This document shows, one piece after another, positions 25,691 through 34,916 of a stretch of DNA of 64,000 bases. The notes beneath the pieces are model-generated. The model was not told the origin of the DNA. It worked only from the letters and a program-made list of their open reading frames with translations, and searched no databases. The DNA is from JBKHDT01 sp046541195 (GTDB taxonomy: Bacteria; Pseudomonadota; Gammaproteobacteria; Halothiobacillales; Halothiobacillaceae). The stretch is from positions 1-64,000 of the forward strand of contig JBKHDT010000001.1 in assembly GCA_046541195.1 (NCBI GenBank), read 5' to 3'. A program made the position numbers and the translations under genes. Position 1 is the first letter of the stretch, and each line of letters starts with the position of its first letter.

Positions 25691-27067
25691 TCAGCCCTGG
25701 CCGGGCAGGTTGCGGGCAATCAGCCCGAAGCGCCCGCCCACGCCGGCCGGCATGGGCAGGCGCACCCGATAACCGCCGCCGGGCGCCGCGTCCATGGGAC
25801 GGCCCTGCAGGTCCTGCATCCATTCGAGTCGGGTATCCCGGTTGCCCTCGGGCAACAGGAAGGTGATCTGGTCACCGACCTGCAGCTTGTTCTTGATATC
25901 GACCTCGACCCAGCCGGCCTCGGGATCGGCCCCGGTTACCTCGCCGACGAACTGCTGGATGCGGTTGCTGGACACGCCTTCCAGGTAGTTCTGGTACTCC
26001 TGCGTGTGGTGACGCTTGTAGAACCCGTCCGTGTAGCCGCGGTTCGCGAGGTTGTCCAGCTCGGCGATCAGTCCCGGATCGAAAGGCTTGCCGGCCACCG
26101 CATCGTCAATGGCGCGCCGGTAGACCTGTGCGGTTCGTGCGACGTAATAATGCGATTTGGTACGCCCCTCGATCTTGAGACAGTCCACCCCGATCCGGGT
26201 CAGTTCGTGCACATGCTCGACGGCACGCAGGTCGCGGGAATTCATGATGTAGGTCCCGTGCTCGTCCTCCATCACCGGCATGAGTTCGCCCGGGCGGCTG
26301 GCTTCCTCCAGGAAATACACCTGGTCGGCCAGCGGATGCCGCTGTTGCGCCGCCGGGCCCTGGTCCATGGGGTTGGCCGCATGCAGGGCCTCGAGGCCGA
26401 TCACCTGCGCCTGGTCCGCCGGGCGAACCACGCCGGCGATGTCCTCTTCGGCCGCGGTGGTCTTGTATTCCCAGCGACAGGCATTGGTACAGGTGCCCTG
26501 GTTCGGGTCGCGGTGGTTGAAGTAGCCCGACAGCAGGCAGCGGCCGGAATAGGCGATGCACAGGGCCCCGTGCACGAAGACCTCCAGCTCCGTGTCCGGA
26601 CAGGCATCGCGGATCTGGCGGATCTCCTCGAGCGACAGCTCCCGGGAAAGGATCACCCGCTCGACGCCCACCGATTGCCAGAACTGGACCGAGGCGTGAT
26701 TGACCGTATTGGCCTGCACCGACAGGTGGATCGGCATGTCCGGCCACTGGCGGCGCACCATCATGATCAGGCCGGGATCGGCCATGATCAGCGCATCCGG
26801 CTGCATGTCGATCACCGGCTGCATGTCCTTGATAAAGGTCTTCAGCTTGGCGTTGTGCGGCGACAGGTTGACCGTCACGAAAAACTGCTTGCCGGCCGCG
26901 TGCGCCTCGTCGATGCCGATCCTGAGGTTGTCTTCCAGAAAGTCGTTGTTGCGTACCCGCAGGCTGTAGCGTGGCAACCCCGCGTAGACGGCATCCGCCC
27001 CGTAGGCGAATGCGTACCGCATGGACTTGAGTGTGCCGGCAGGCGAAAGCAGTTCAGGGGATTTCAT
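25691..27067 (-). CDS. trhP: tRNA 5-hydroxyuridine modification protein TrhP (YegQ, U32 family)
   Basis: 458 residues from ATG 27067. U32 peptidase-like protein that takes part in prephenate-dependent hydroxylation of U34 in tRNA. Seen: MKSPELLSPAGTLKSMRYAFAYGADAVY, IHLSVQANTVNHASVQFW, and the Cys-rich U32 signature (EVFVHGALCIAYSGRCLLSGYF, CTNACRW) expected to hold an iron-sulfur cluster. The C-terminal domain (VGEVTGADPEAGWVEVDIKNKLQVGD) matches YegQ and not the shorter UbiU/UbiV. A frame running upstream to 27580 is antisense to queG and rejected. Confidence 0.92.
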   Translation of the reverse strand: MKSPELLSPAGTLKSMRYAFAYGADAVYAGLPRYSLRVRNNDFLEDNLRIGIDEAHAAGKQFFVTVNLSPHNAKLKTFIKDMQPVIDMQPDALIMADPGLIMMVRRQWPDMPIHLSVQANTVNHASVQFWQSVGVERVILSRELSLEEIRQIRDACPDTELEVFVHGALCIAYSGRCLLSGYFNHRDPNQGTCTNACRWEYKTTAAEEDIAGVVRPADQAQVIGLEALHAANPMDQGPAAQQRHPLADQVYFLEEASRPGELMPVMEDEHGTYIMNSRDLRAVEHVHELTRIGVDCLKIEGRTKSHYYVARTAQVYRRAIDDAVAGKPFDPGLIAELDNLANRGYTDGFYKRHHTQEYQNYLEGVSSNRIQQFVGEVTGADPEAGWVEVDIKNKLQVGDQITFLLPEGNRDTRLEWMQDLQGRPMDAAPGGGYRVRLPMPAGVGGRFGLIARNLPGQG

Positions 27068-27200
27068 GGGCGTGCGGTCAGAAAATCGGAAACAATCCGT
27101 CATTGTACTGCCTGGCAGGAGAATTGCTGAACCGGCCGCAACACCGGCTGACCCCTGGTTTTTCAGGTTCATTCCGCTGCAATCCGGGGGTGCGGATCGT

Positions 27201-28283
27201 TCAGAGCAGTCCGCGCTGGACGGCCAGTGCCCATTGAATATGCTCGACCAGCAGCGGACCGGCATCGGGCAGCCGGCTTTGCAGTGCCCGAACCGCGCGC
27301 GCGTCCGGCGGGGCGTTGCCCAGAGCCACGGCCAGGTTGCGCTGCCAGCGTTCATGCCCAATCCGGCGGATGGCCGAGCCGGCCATCCGCTCCAGAAACT
27401 GGGCCTCGGTCCAGCCGAACAGTTCAACCAAGTCGGGATTGTCCAGCCCGTGCCGGGCGCGAAAGTCCGCTTCCTCGCTCGCTCGGGCGAAGCGGTTCCA
27501 GGGGCAGACCAGCTGGCAGTCGTCGCAGCCATAGATCCGGTTTCCCATCGGTCGACGAAATTCCTGGGGAATCGGACCATCCAGCTCGATGGTCAGATAG
27601 GAAATGCACCGGCGGGCATCCACCACGCCATCAGCGACGATCGCGCCGGTCGGACAGACATCGATGCAGGCGGTGCAGTGACCACAGTGGGCCGACGCAG
27701 GAGCGTCGGCAGGCAGCGGCAGGTTCGTGAACAATTCGCCCAGAAAGAACCACGAGCCCGCCTCACGGCTCAGGACGAGACTGTGCTTGCCCTTCCAGCC
27801 CAGTCCCGCCTTTTCCGCGATGACCGTCTCCATCACCGGCGCACTGTCTGTGAAGGCACGATGCAACAGCAGATGCCCCGTCTCCTGCAGGCGGGCGCGC
27901 AGTCGCTCGGCCAGTTTCTGCAATCGCTGGCGCAGGATCTTGTGGTAATCGCGCCCCAGCGCGTAACGCGAGACATATCCCTTGCGCGGGTCGGCCAGAA
28001 CCTTGCGCGGCACCTCGGCCAGCGGGGGCAGGTAGTCCATCCGCACGGAAATGATGCTGACCGTGCCCGGCAACAACTCGGTGGGTCGCGCCCGCCTGAG
28101 GCCGTGCCGCGCCATGTAGTCCATCTCGCCGTGAAAACCCTGCTCGAGCCAGTTCAGGAGCCCGGGTTCGGCGTGGGCCAGGTCGGTGTCGGTGATTCCC
28201 ACGCCCGTGAACCCCAGCGCACGGGCCTCCCGGCGAATCCACTCGGAAACCGCCAGCGACTCGGGGGGCAGGACATCGTTCAT
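27201..28283 (-). CDS. queG: Epoxyqueuosine reductase QueG
   Basis: 360 residues from ATG 28283, overlapping the crcB stop (ATGA). Cobalamin and [4Fe-4S] enzyme that makes queuosine from epoxyqueuosine in tRNA. Seen: two ferredoxin-type motifs CGHCTACIDVCPTGAI and CDDCQLVCPWNR, the ALGRDYHKILRQRLQKLA region and the C-terminal HEAT-like segment. Length typical (about 350-380). Confidence 0.95.
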   Translation of the reverse strand: MNDVLPPESLAVSEWIRREARALGFTGVGITDTDLAHAEPGLLNWLEQGFHGEMDYMARHGLRRARPTELLPGTVSIISVRMDYLPPLAEVPRKVLADPRKGYVSRYALGRDYHKILRQRLQKLAERLRARLQETGHLLLHRAFTDSAPVMETVIAEKAGLGWKGKHSLVLSREAGSWFFLGELFTNLPLPADAPASAHCGHCTACIDVCPTGAIVADGVVDARRCISYLTIELDGPIPQEFRRPMGNRIYGCDDCQLVCPWNRFARASEEADFRARHGLDNPDLVELFGWTEAQFLERMAGSAIRRIGHERWQRNLAVALGNAPPDARAVRALQSRLPDAGPLLVEHIQWALAVQRGLL

Positions 28284-28657
28284 GCGAGCCGCTCGGCCAG
28301 CAGCATCCCCGCACGCGCCCCGGCAAGACACAGGAGCACCGTGCCGACGACGTACAGGGCGGCCAGGAACCACTGGTTGCGGCCCATCAATGCCAGCGCG
28401 TCGATGGAAAACGCGGAAAAGGTCGTGAATGCACCCAGAAAGCCGGTGAGTACCGCGATCCGGTATTCGATCGGCCAGGCCCAGCGCGTGGTCAGCCAGA
28501 CGGCCAGAAACCCCATCAGCGCCGAGCCGATCACGTTCACGGCCAGGGTGCCGAAGGGAAAGCCCCGACCGAACCAGTGCATCAGCAGGCCGGTCAGCCC
28601 GAACCGGGCCATCGCGCCAAGTGCGCCGGCCAGGCCGACAAGCAGATAGAGTTTCAC
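28280..28657 (-). CDS. crcB: Fluoride ion channel CrcB (Fluc)
   Basis: 125 residues, four transmembrane helices. Dual-topology fluoride exporter. Seen: GALGAMARFGLTG, the pore segment PFGTLAVNVIGS with the conserved Asn, and GFLGAFTTFSAFS with the Phe box and Na+ site. Overlaps rarA and queG by 4 nt each, so it is cotranscribed; no fluoride riboswitch is visible in front of it. Confidence 0.94.
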   Translation of the reverse strand: MKLYLLVGLAGALGAMARFGLTGLLMHWFGRGFPFGTLAVNVIGSALMGFLAVWLTTRWAWPIEYRIAVLTGFLGAFTTFSAFSIDALALMGRNQWFLAALYVVGTVLLCLAGARAGMLLAERLA

Positions 28658-29994
28658 TCACCCGCTCCCCGGCCACGCCCCTCGGCGCGGGCCGTCTCGT
28701 TCAATCGCGCCAGGCGTTCGAGCTTTTCCGCGATACGGATTTCAAGACCCCGCGGCACCGGTTGGTAATACCGCCGCCCCGCCAGGGGTTCGGGCAGGTA
28801 GGTTTCACCCGCGGCAAAGCCTTCGCCCTCGTCATGGGCATAGCGGTATCCTGCCCCCCAGCCTTCGCGCTTCATCAGGCCCGTGGGCGCATTGCGCAGG
28901 TGCATCGGCACCGGCAGCGAGCCCGATTCGCGGGCATCCTTCATCGCCGCCTGGTGTGCGACGTAGACGGCATTGCTCTTGGGTGCACAGGCCAGATAGA
29001 TCGCCACCTGGGTCAGCATCAGTTCGCCCTCGGGGGATCCGAGGCGCTCATGGGCCTGCCAGGCGTCGATGGCCAGCGTCAGCGCACGTGGATCGGCATT
29101 GCCGATATCCTCGCTGGCCATCCGGACCAGTCGCCGCGCCAGGTAGGCCGGATCGGCCCCGCCATCGATCATGCGCGCCAGCCAGTAGGCCGCCGCATCG
29201 GGGTCCGAGCCCCGCACCGACTTGTGCAGGGCGGAGATCTGGTCATAGAACTCGTCGCCGCCCTTGTCGAAGCGATTCGGACCGGCTCGGGTGACCTCGT
29301 CGAGGATCTGCTCGTCGAGCACCCCGTTGCGCTCGGCGGCCAGGGTGGCGGCAATCTCCAGCAGAATCAGGGCGCGCCGGGCATCGCCATCGGCGACCCG
29401 GGCGATCCGTGACACCGCCTCCGGCCCGGTCTTCAGTCCCGCACCGCCCAGACCACGTTCGGCATCCGCCAGCGCCGTATGCAGCAGTGTCTCGATGTCC
29501 GCCGGCGCCAGAGACTGAAGGATGTACACCCGTGCCCGCGAGAGCAGCGCGTTGTTCAGCGAAAAGGACGGGTTCTCGGTCGTCGCGCCGATCAGGGTCA
29601 GCAACCCCTCCTCCACGGCGGGAAGCAGGGCATCCTGCTGGGCCTTGTTGAACCGGTGGATCTCGTCGATGAAAAGCACCGTGCGTCGAGGCAGCAGGCC
29701 ACGCGCGGTCTCGATCGATTCGCGGATATCCCGGACCCCGGCCATGACCGCGGAGATCGCCAGCCAGTCGGCTCCCGCCTGGCTGGCCATCACCCGCGCC
29801 AGGGTGGTCTTGCCCACCCCCGGCGGGCCCCAGAGAATCAGCGAGTGCAACTGGCCGCGCTCCACGGCCAGTCGCAGCGGCTGGCCCTTGCCGACCAGCG
29901 ACTGCTGCCCGACCACCTCGTCCAGCGTCCGCGGGCGCATCCGCTCGGGAAGCGGGCGCAAATCGGGCCCCTCGTGCGCAAACAGGTCGGCCAT
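28654..29994 (-). CDS. rarA: Replication-associated recombination protein RarA (MgsA)
   Basis: 446 residues. AAA+ ATPase of the clamp-loader family acting at stalled forks. Seen: ERMRPRTLDEVVGQQ, Walker A GPPGVGKTT (56-64), Walker B VLFIDEIHRFNK, sensor GATTENPSFSLNNALLSRARV and the MgsA C-terminal tetramerisation region (AYWLARMIDGGADPAYLARRLVRMASEDIG). Its start shares one base with the lolA stop (TGATG). The lolA-rarA pair is common in gammaproteobacteria. Confidence 0.95.
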   Translation of the reverse strand: MADLFAHEGPDLRPLPERMRPRTLDEVVGQQSLVGKGQPLRLAVERGQLHSLILWGPPGVGKTTLARVMASQAGADWLAISAVMAGVRDIRESIETARGLLPRRTVLFIDEIHRFNKAQQDALLPAVEEGLLTLIGATTENPSFSLNNALLSRARVYILQSLAPADIETLLHTALADAERGLGGAGLKTGPEAVSRIARVADGDARRALILLEIAATLAAERNGVLDEQILDEVTRAGPNRFDKGGDEFYDQISALHKSVRGSDPDAAAYWLARMIDGGADPAYLARRLVRMASEDIGNADPRALTLAIDAWQAHERLGSPEGELMLTQVAIYLACAPKSNAVYVAHQAAMKDARESGSLPVPMHLRNAPTGLMKREGWGAGYRYAHDEGEGFAAGETYLPEPLAGRRYYQPVPRGLEIRIAEKLERLARLNETARAEGRGRGAGE

Positions 29995-30602
29995 CAGCGA
30001 CCCTCGACGACCTCCACGCCCTCGGGCGGGGTGAAGTCGAACTGCTCCGAGGCGACGGGCTCGTTGATCACCCGGTCGAAGAACCGAACCTGGGTGGCGT
30101 TCTCGAAGGCGTCGATCAGCCGCATGCTGGAAAGGCCTTCATCGTCGACGGAAATCAGGATCTGCGCGAAATCCGACACATCTTGTCGCGGACGCACCCG
30201 GTACCACCGGGCCTCGTCATCATCCATCTCCACCGGTTCGACCTTGAACACCTCGTCCAGCGGCTGCTCATCCATCAGCACCATGATCGGCGAGCTGTCG
30301 ACGCTGCCGGTCAGCGGCTTGCGCGTGGCCTGTTCAAGATCGGGATCGAACACCCAGAGCCACTCGCCGTCGGATACCAGCTCCTGAACATAGGGGCGCT
30401 CGTAGGTCCAGCGAAACCGCCCCGGCCGCTGAAGAATCACCTGCCCGCTCGAAAACTGCATGCGCTTGCCCTGCGGGTCCCGCTGCAACTGCTCGAACCG
30501 TGCCGAATAGGTTTCGAGCCCGGAGACGAAATCCGTCAGGGAACGCGGTTCGGCCAGCCCGGAGGCCATGGGCGCCAGAACCAGCGCCCAGGCGAAGAGC
30601 AT
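29994..30602 (-). CDS. lolA: Outer-membrane lipoprotein carrier protein LolA
   Basis: 202 residues from ATG 30602. Periplasmic chaperone that moves lipoproteins from LolCDE to LolB. Signal peptide MLFAWALVLAPMASGLAEP with cleavage after the second Ala region, then SLTDFVSGLETYSARFEQLQRD, GRFRWTYERPYVQELVSDGEWLWVFDPDLEQ and the C-terminal MRLIDAFENATQVRFF, all LolA landmarks. An upstream extension to 30797 is Arg/Ala-rich and lacks a signal-peptide pattern. It lies 362 nt after ftsK, the usual order. Confidence 0.92.
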   Translation of the reverse strand: MLFAWALVLAPMASGLAEPRSLTDFVSGLETYSARFEQLQRDPQGKRMQFSSGQVILQRPGRFRWTYERPYVQELVSDGEWLWVFDPDLEQATRKPLTGSVDSSPIMVLMDEQPLDEVFKVEPVEMDDDEARWYRVRPRQDVSDFAQILISVDDEGLSSMRLIDAFENATQVRFFDRVINEPVASEQFDFTPPEGVEVVEGR

Positions 30603-30964
30603 CCTGGAAATCAGCGCAATCCTCGGGGCCGCTCTGCATGCCCGCAGAGCGTCCCACGCGGGGCGTGGTAGCCGTGCCGCAGCAGGGCGCAGGCCAGCAA
30701 ATCGCAGCGCACGGGCCGGGCAGGCATCGGCCCGCGCGTTACCGCGCGAGCCCCCGAGTGGCTTCGTGCGGCGTTTTCTTTGAAAACAGGTCAACATGAT
30801 CGCGCCTTAAAATTGCGTCGTGAGGACACCGCACGCAGTGCGGCGACGGCTGGCCGGGGGAGAATCCCGCCCCGTCTGCCCCGCCGGAGCCTCAGGCGCC
30901 CGGCAAGACAGCGACAGGGCATTGGCGATTATATCCCACACCCAGGCCCCTCCCTGACCGGCAA
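30603..30964. other. Intergenic region between ftsK and lolA
   Basis: 362 bp without a gene. It contains one member of the dispersed CTTCGTGCGG/CAGG repeat (30755-30781) and a perfect 6-bp hairpin (30829-30843). A promoter for lolA is expected here but I cannot place one with confidence. Confidence 0.5.
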
Positions 30965-33388
30965 TCAGGCCTTGGGCGGTGGCGGCGCCAGAACTTCCCG
31001 CGAACCATTGGGCTGCAGCGGACCGACAATGCCGGCAACCTCCATTTCCTCGACCAGGCGCGCAGAGCGGTTGTACCCGATCTTGAGGCGTCGCTGGACG
31101 TAGGAGATCGAGGCCTTGCGGCTTTCGGTAACGATCGCAACCGCCTGGTCGTAGAGCTCGTCCTGTTCCCCGCCCTCGGGGCCGGCCGGTCGCTCGCCCG
31201 GCAACGCCACCGCCGCCGACTGGTCGTCGAGAATGTCGTCGATGTAATCCGGCTCGCCGAGGCTCTTGAGCGCCTCGACTACCCGGTGGACCTCGTCATC
31301 GGACACGAATGCCCCGTGAACGCGCATTGGCATGGCCGTCCCTGGCGGCAGGTACAGCATGTCGCCGTGACCGAGCAGCGCCTCGGCCCCCATCTGGTCG
31401 AGGATGGTGCGCGAATCGACCTTCGACGAGACCTGAAAGGCCATGCGCGTGGGAATATTGGCCTTGATCAGGCCGGTAATCACGTCCACCGACGGCCGCT
31501 GGGTCGCCAGGATCAGGTGGATTCCGGCTGCACGGGCCTTCTGGGCCAGCCGGGCGATCAGTTCCTCGACCTTCTTGCCGACCACCATCATCATGTCCGC
31601 GAACTCGTCCACCACCACGACGATGTAAGGCATGGGTTCAAGTTCGGGCGGCGGCAGGTCGGGGTCGAGTGCCTCGGCATGGTTGTGCAGCGGATCGACC
31701 AGCGGCTCTCCGGCCTCGCGGGCCGCCCGGATCTTGGCGTTGGCCCCGGCAATATTGCGCACCCCGAGCGCCGCCATCGTCTGATAGCGCCGTTCCATCT
31801 CGCCGACCGCCCAGCGCAATGCGTTGGCAGCCTCCTTCATGTCGGTGACCACCGGGGCCAGCAGGTGCGGAATGCCCTCGTAAACCGACAGTTCCAGCAT
31901 CTTGGGGTCGATCAGGATCAGCCGGGCCTCTTCCGGCGTCGTCTTGAACAGGATGCTGAGAATCATCGCATTGACCCCCACGGACTTGCCCGACCCGGTC
32001 GTGCCCGCCACCAGCAGGTGCGGCATTCGCGCCAGGTCGGCCACCACCGGTGCACCGCCGATATCCTTGCCGAGCCCAAGCGTCAGCGGCGCCTTGGCAT
32101 CGACATACTTCGCCGACTCAAGCACCTCCCGCAGCGCGATGATCTCCCGCTTGTGGTTGGGAATTTCCAGGCCGACGGTGGACTTGCCGGGAATCACCTC
32201 GACCACCCGCACCGAGACGGTCGACAGCGCCCGGGCGAGATCCTTCGCGAGATTGGAAATCTGACTGACCTTGACCCCCGGTGCCGGCTCCAGCTCGAAG
32301 CGGGTGATCACGGGGCCCGGATGCGCCTCGACCACGGTGACGTGGACGCCAAACTCGGAAAGCCGCTCCTCGATCAGCCGGGACATGGCCCGCAAGGCCT
32401 CGTCACTGTAGCCGGACTCGGTGCGCACCGCCGGATCGAGCAACTTGAGACTCGGACGCCCGTCCTTCAGGGCGTTCTTCATCGGCACGGGTTTCCTTTC
32501 GGGCCGGGATTCGGCCCGGGTGTCCGCCTGCTTTTCCTCCGGGCGCCGGCCCAGGCGCAACCCTTTGCGGGCCTTCGAGGGCTCGGCCACCGGCTCGGAA
32601 TGCTCAGGCAAACCCGCAGGCAATATCGACCCGGACTCGATGGGCGGCGGATCTGCGGTCGGCTTCGCGGACGGGGAAAAGCCCGATTCCTCGACCGCAT
32701 CATGGTGCGTGGTTTCCTTTCGCACGGGCCCTTCCAGTCGCTCTACCAGCCGCTTGAGTCCGAAAAGGCCACGCCGCGCCCCGTCATACAGCCCCAGGGT
32801 GGCGGCACCCACCACGTCCACCAACCCGAGCCAGGACAGGCCCGTCATGGCGGTCACGGCAATCATCAGGCAGGGCAGAAGCAGCAAGGTGGCACCAAGT
32901 CCGCCGAGGTATTCGACCAGCGGTACCGCGAGGACACGACCGACCAGTCCACCCGCACCGATCTGCTCCAGCCGGGCGGGCGGCACGCCATGAATCTGAA
33001 CCAGGATGGCGGTCCCGATGACAAACAGCACAAAGCCGCCGAATTGCAGCGAATGGGCCCAGGAGAACAGCGGCTGGTCATGACGTATCGACCAGAACAC
33101 CCGCAGGGCCACCAACCCCAGCCCGACCGGCAGCGCGTAGGCACCGAAACCCAGCAGGAAGCGCAGCGAATCGGCCACCCAGGCGCCGACCACCCCGATG
33201 GCGTTGGAGACGGCCTCGCCGGTTCCGGTGGAGGTCCATCCTGGGTCGGCCGGATCGTAGGTGGCCAGCGAAACGGCCAGCATGGCGGCAACTGCCAGCG
33301 AAACAAGCAGAAGCAGCTCGCGTCCGAAACGTCCGGGCCGATACACAGCCGGCGTGTGGTTTTCCTGCTTGTCTTTGGCTCGTTTCAT
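30965..33388 (-). CDS. ftsK: DNA translocase FtsK
   Basis: 807 residues from ATG 33388. Septum-located chromosome pump. Four or five N-terminal transmembrane helices (about 20-190), a fairly short Pro/Glu/Lys linker (about 220-330), then the RecA-like motor with Walker A VAGTTGSGKSVGVNAMIL, Walker B PYIVVVVDEFADMM, and the C-terminal gamma winged helix (YDQAVAIVTESRKASISYVQRRLKIGYNRSARLVEEME) that reads KOPS. Longer upstream starts run into the divergent msrB. Confidence 0.95.
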   Translation of the reverse strand: MKRAKDKQENHTPAVYRPGRFGRELLLLVSLAVAAMLAVSLATYDPADPGWTSTGTGEAVSNAIGVVGAWVADSLRFLLGFGAYALPVGLGLVALRVFWSIRHDQPLFSWAHSLQFGGFVLFVIGTAILVQIHGVPPARLEQIGAGGLVGRVLAVPLVEYLGGLGATLLLLPCLMIAVTAMTGLSWLGLVDVVGAATLGLYDGARRGLFGLKRLVERLEGPVRKETTHHDAVEESGFSPSAKPTADPPPIESGSILPAGLPEHSEPVAEPSKARKGLRLGRRPEEKQADTRAESRPERKPVPMKNALKDGRPSLKLLDPAVRTESGYSDEALRAMSRLIEERLSEFGVHVTVVEAHPGPVITRFELEPAPGVKVSQISNLAKDLARALSTVSVRVVEVIPGKSTVGLEIPNHKREIIALREVLESAKYVDAKAPLTLGLGKDIGGAPVVADLARMPHLLVAGTTGSGKSVGVNAMILSILFKTTPEEARLILIDPKMLELSVYEGIPHLLAPVVTDMKEAANALRWAVGEMERRYQTMAALGVRNIAGANAKIRAAREAGEPLVDPLHNHAEALDPDLPPPELEPMPYIVVVVDEFADMMMVVGKKVEELIARLAQKARAAGIHLILATQRPSVDVITGLIKANIPTRMAFQVSSKVDSRTILDQMGAEALLGHGDMLYLPPGTAMPMRVHGAFVSDDEVHRVVEALKSLGEPDYIDDILDDQSAAVALPGERPAGPEGGEQDELYDQAVAIVTESRKASISYVQRRLKIGYNRSARLVEEMEVAGIVGPLQPNGSREVLAPPPPKA

Positions 33389-33439
33389 CAATATGTTAGG
33401 CGAACAACTTTTGAACAAACCCGAAGTATACATGCGGAC

Positions 33440-33841
33440 ATGAACAAGATCACCAGAACCGACGACCAGTGGCGTGCCCAGCTCACCGAGGAGCAATACC
33501 GGGTCTGTCGGCTTGGCGGTACCGAGCGTCCCTTTACCGGAGCGTACTGCCATCATCACGGCACGGGCGTTTTCCACTGCGTCTGCTGTGACGCCCCGCT
33601 GTTTGACTCCCGGGAGAAATTCGACTCGGGGACCGGCTGGCCAAGCTACCTTGCGCCGATCTCTGACGAAGCGGTGACCGAACAGACCGATCACAGTCAT
33701 GGCATGACACGGACCGAGGTGCGTTGCGCGCGGTGTGACGCACACCTCGGCCATGTATTCGACGACGGCCCGCCGCCCACCGGCAAGCGTTACTGCATCA
33801 ATTCGGTCTGCCTGAGCCTGCACGATTCAGGTGCCGGCTGA
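33440..33841 (+). CDS. msrB: Peptide-methionine (R)-S-oxide reductase MsrB
   Basis: 133 residues from ATG 33440. Repairs methionine-R-sulfoxide. Zinc CxxC pairs in CVCCDAP and CARCDAH, substrate loop SGTGWPSY, and catalytic Cys in GKRYCINSVCL. N-terminal YRVCRLGGTERPFTGAYCHHH is typical. Divergent from ftsK with only 51 nt between. A much longer open frame extending leftward is antisense to ftsK and not part of this gene. Confidence 0.93.
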   Translation: MNKITRTDDQWRAQLTEEQYRVCRLGGTERPFTGAYCHHHGTGVFHCVCCDAPLFDSREKFDSGTGWPSYLAPISDEAVTEQTDHSHGMTRTEVRCARCDAHLGHVFDDGPPPTGKRYCINSVCLSLHDSGAG

Positions 33842-34069
33842 CAACCAGCGCGCGGACCCGAATCGGCCAGCCTGCAACGGCGCACCCAAGCGTCATTCAG
33901 ACCGTCGAACTTGCCTTGACAGGCTTTGCCCGAGCCCGCAGCCGGGGCGGTCTGGCGGACCGTCCGGGATTTCCCGTTCCGGGTCCGGTGCAATTCGCGG
34001 GCACCGGGGGCAACGACCGCGCACCCGGTTCGCGGAGGGCGCCGGCGGGCGGACGGGCGAACCGCTGTC

Positions 34070-34639
34070 TCAGGGCAGCAACTGGTAGGCAACCGGATTG
34101 TCGGCACACAGGCCCAGCGCACACTCCAGCAGCGTGGAGACTCCATTGAGCAGCGCCAAAGCGGCGAACACCCAGAAGGCGCCGAGCGCAAGCCAGACCA
34201 CGCGATGGTCCAGGTCCGAGAGATCATCAACGGTTTCGGCACAGCGCTCATCGCAGGCACGGTGCAGGAACAGCAACAGCGCAATGCCGAGAATGGTCAC
34301 CCCGAACAGCACAAATGCCCAGGTATACAGGTGCAGCCCCAGAAACGGCGCCCCGAAGCTGCCGGAACCGGGGGTGACATGCAGCAGGACCTGGCGGCCG
34401 GCAACCACCATCCCCATCAACGCGGCGACCAGAACGAGCGCGTAGTGGCGGGTCGACGGTCCGAAACGCAGGTTCATGGCCAGGCCGAAACCGGCCAGCA
34501 CGAAGGCGGCGCGCTGCAACAGGCAAAGGGGACAGGGCAGCTCCTGAAAGAGCAGCTGGTCGACAAAGGCCAGCAGCAAAACGCCGGAAATACCGACTAG
34601 ACCGAGTGCATTGAGCAGTACAAGGTTCTGGCGGGACAT
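34070..34639 (-). CDS. DsbB-like disulfide bond formation protein (membrane, quinone-linked)
   Basis: 189 residues from ATG 34639 with AAGGAAG upstream. Four or five transmembrane helices. The N-terminal periplasmic-loop CPLC motif (ELPCPLCLLQRAAF) is the DsbB/VKOR-like redox-active pair. The second cysteine pair is less clear: several Cys lie in CDERC and ECALGLC. Known function: reoxidises DsbA and passes electrons to quinone. It follows a DUF5993-like gene and the cyd operon. It may be a variant subfamily rather than the housekeeping DsbB. Confidence 0.8.
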   Translation of the reverse strand: MSRQNLVLLNALGLVGISGVLLLAFVDQLLFQELPCPLCLLQRAAFVLAGFGLAMNLRFGPSTRHYALVLVAALMGMVVAGRQVLLHVTPGSGSFGAPFLGLHLYTWAFVLFGVTILGIALLLFLHRACDERCAETVDDLSDLDHRVVWLALGAFWVFAALALLNGVSTLLECALGLCADNPVAYQLLP

Positions 34640-34680
34640 CAGGTAGCTTCCTTGCGATGGGAACCGGTGGACGCGCATGG

Positions 34681-34836
34681 TCAGAACTGAAGCGAGAGAC
34701 GGTCCGTGGCGTGCGCCAGGAACAGGACGAACACCCAGAGCAGCGAGCCCGCCCAGAGCCCGAGCGCCCAGCGCGGATGACCGAACCAGGCCGCGACCAG
34801 CCCGGCGAACAGGGTAAAGAACGGCAAGGCCATCAT
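34681..34836 (-). CDS. DUF5993-like small membrane protein (51 residues)
   Basis: Two hydrophobic helices separated by GHPRW, ending AHATDRLSLQF. Starts at one of two adjacent ATGs (34836 or 34833), with GGGGGTGG upstream. Proteins of this type are often encoded beside DsbB-like proteins, as here (41 nt apart), so a joint role in a quinone-coupled disulfide system is likely. Longer frames upstream are not conserved-looking. Function unknown. Confidence 0.65.
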   Translation of the reverse strand: MMALPFFTLFAGLVAAWFGHPRWALGLWAGSLLWVFVLFLAHATDRLSLQF

Positions 34837-34916
34837 GTGTGCCACCCCCGGCGTCGAATTTGTCCCACTATAGCAACTGTTGGTCCGAGCGACCGAGTCG
34901 TGTCTCCTGCCGCTGT

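Noticed and set aside
24827..27130. 767-codon frame on the plus strand
   Set aside because: Antisense to lptF and trhP, Arg/His/Gln-rich as such shadows are.
31286..33439. Open frame on the plus strand leading into msrB
   Set aside because: The leftward part is antisense to ftsK; only the part from 33440 has MsrB motifs.
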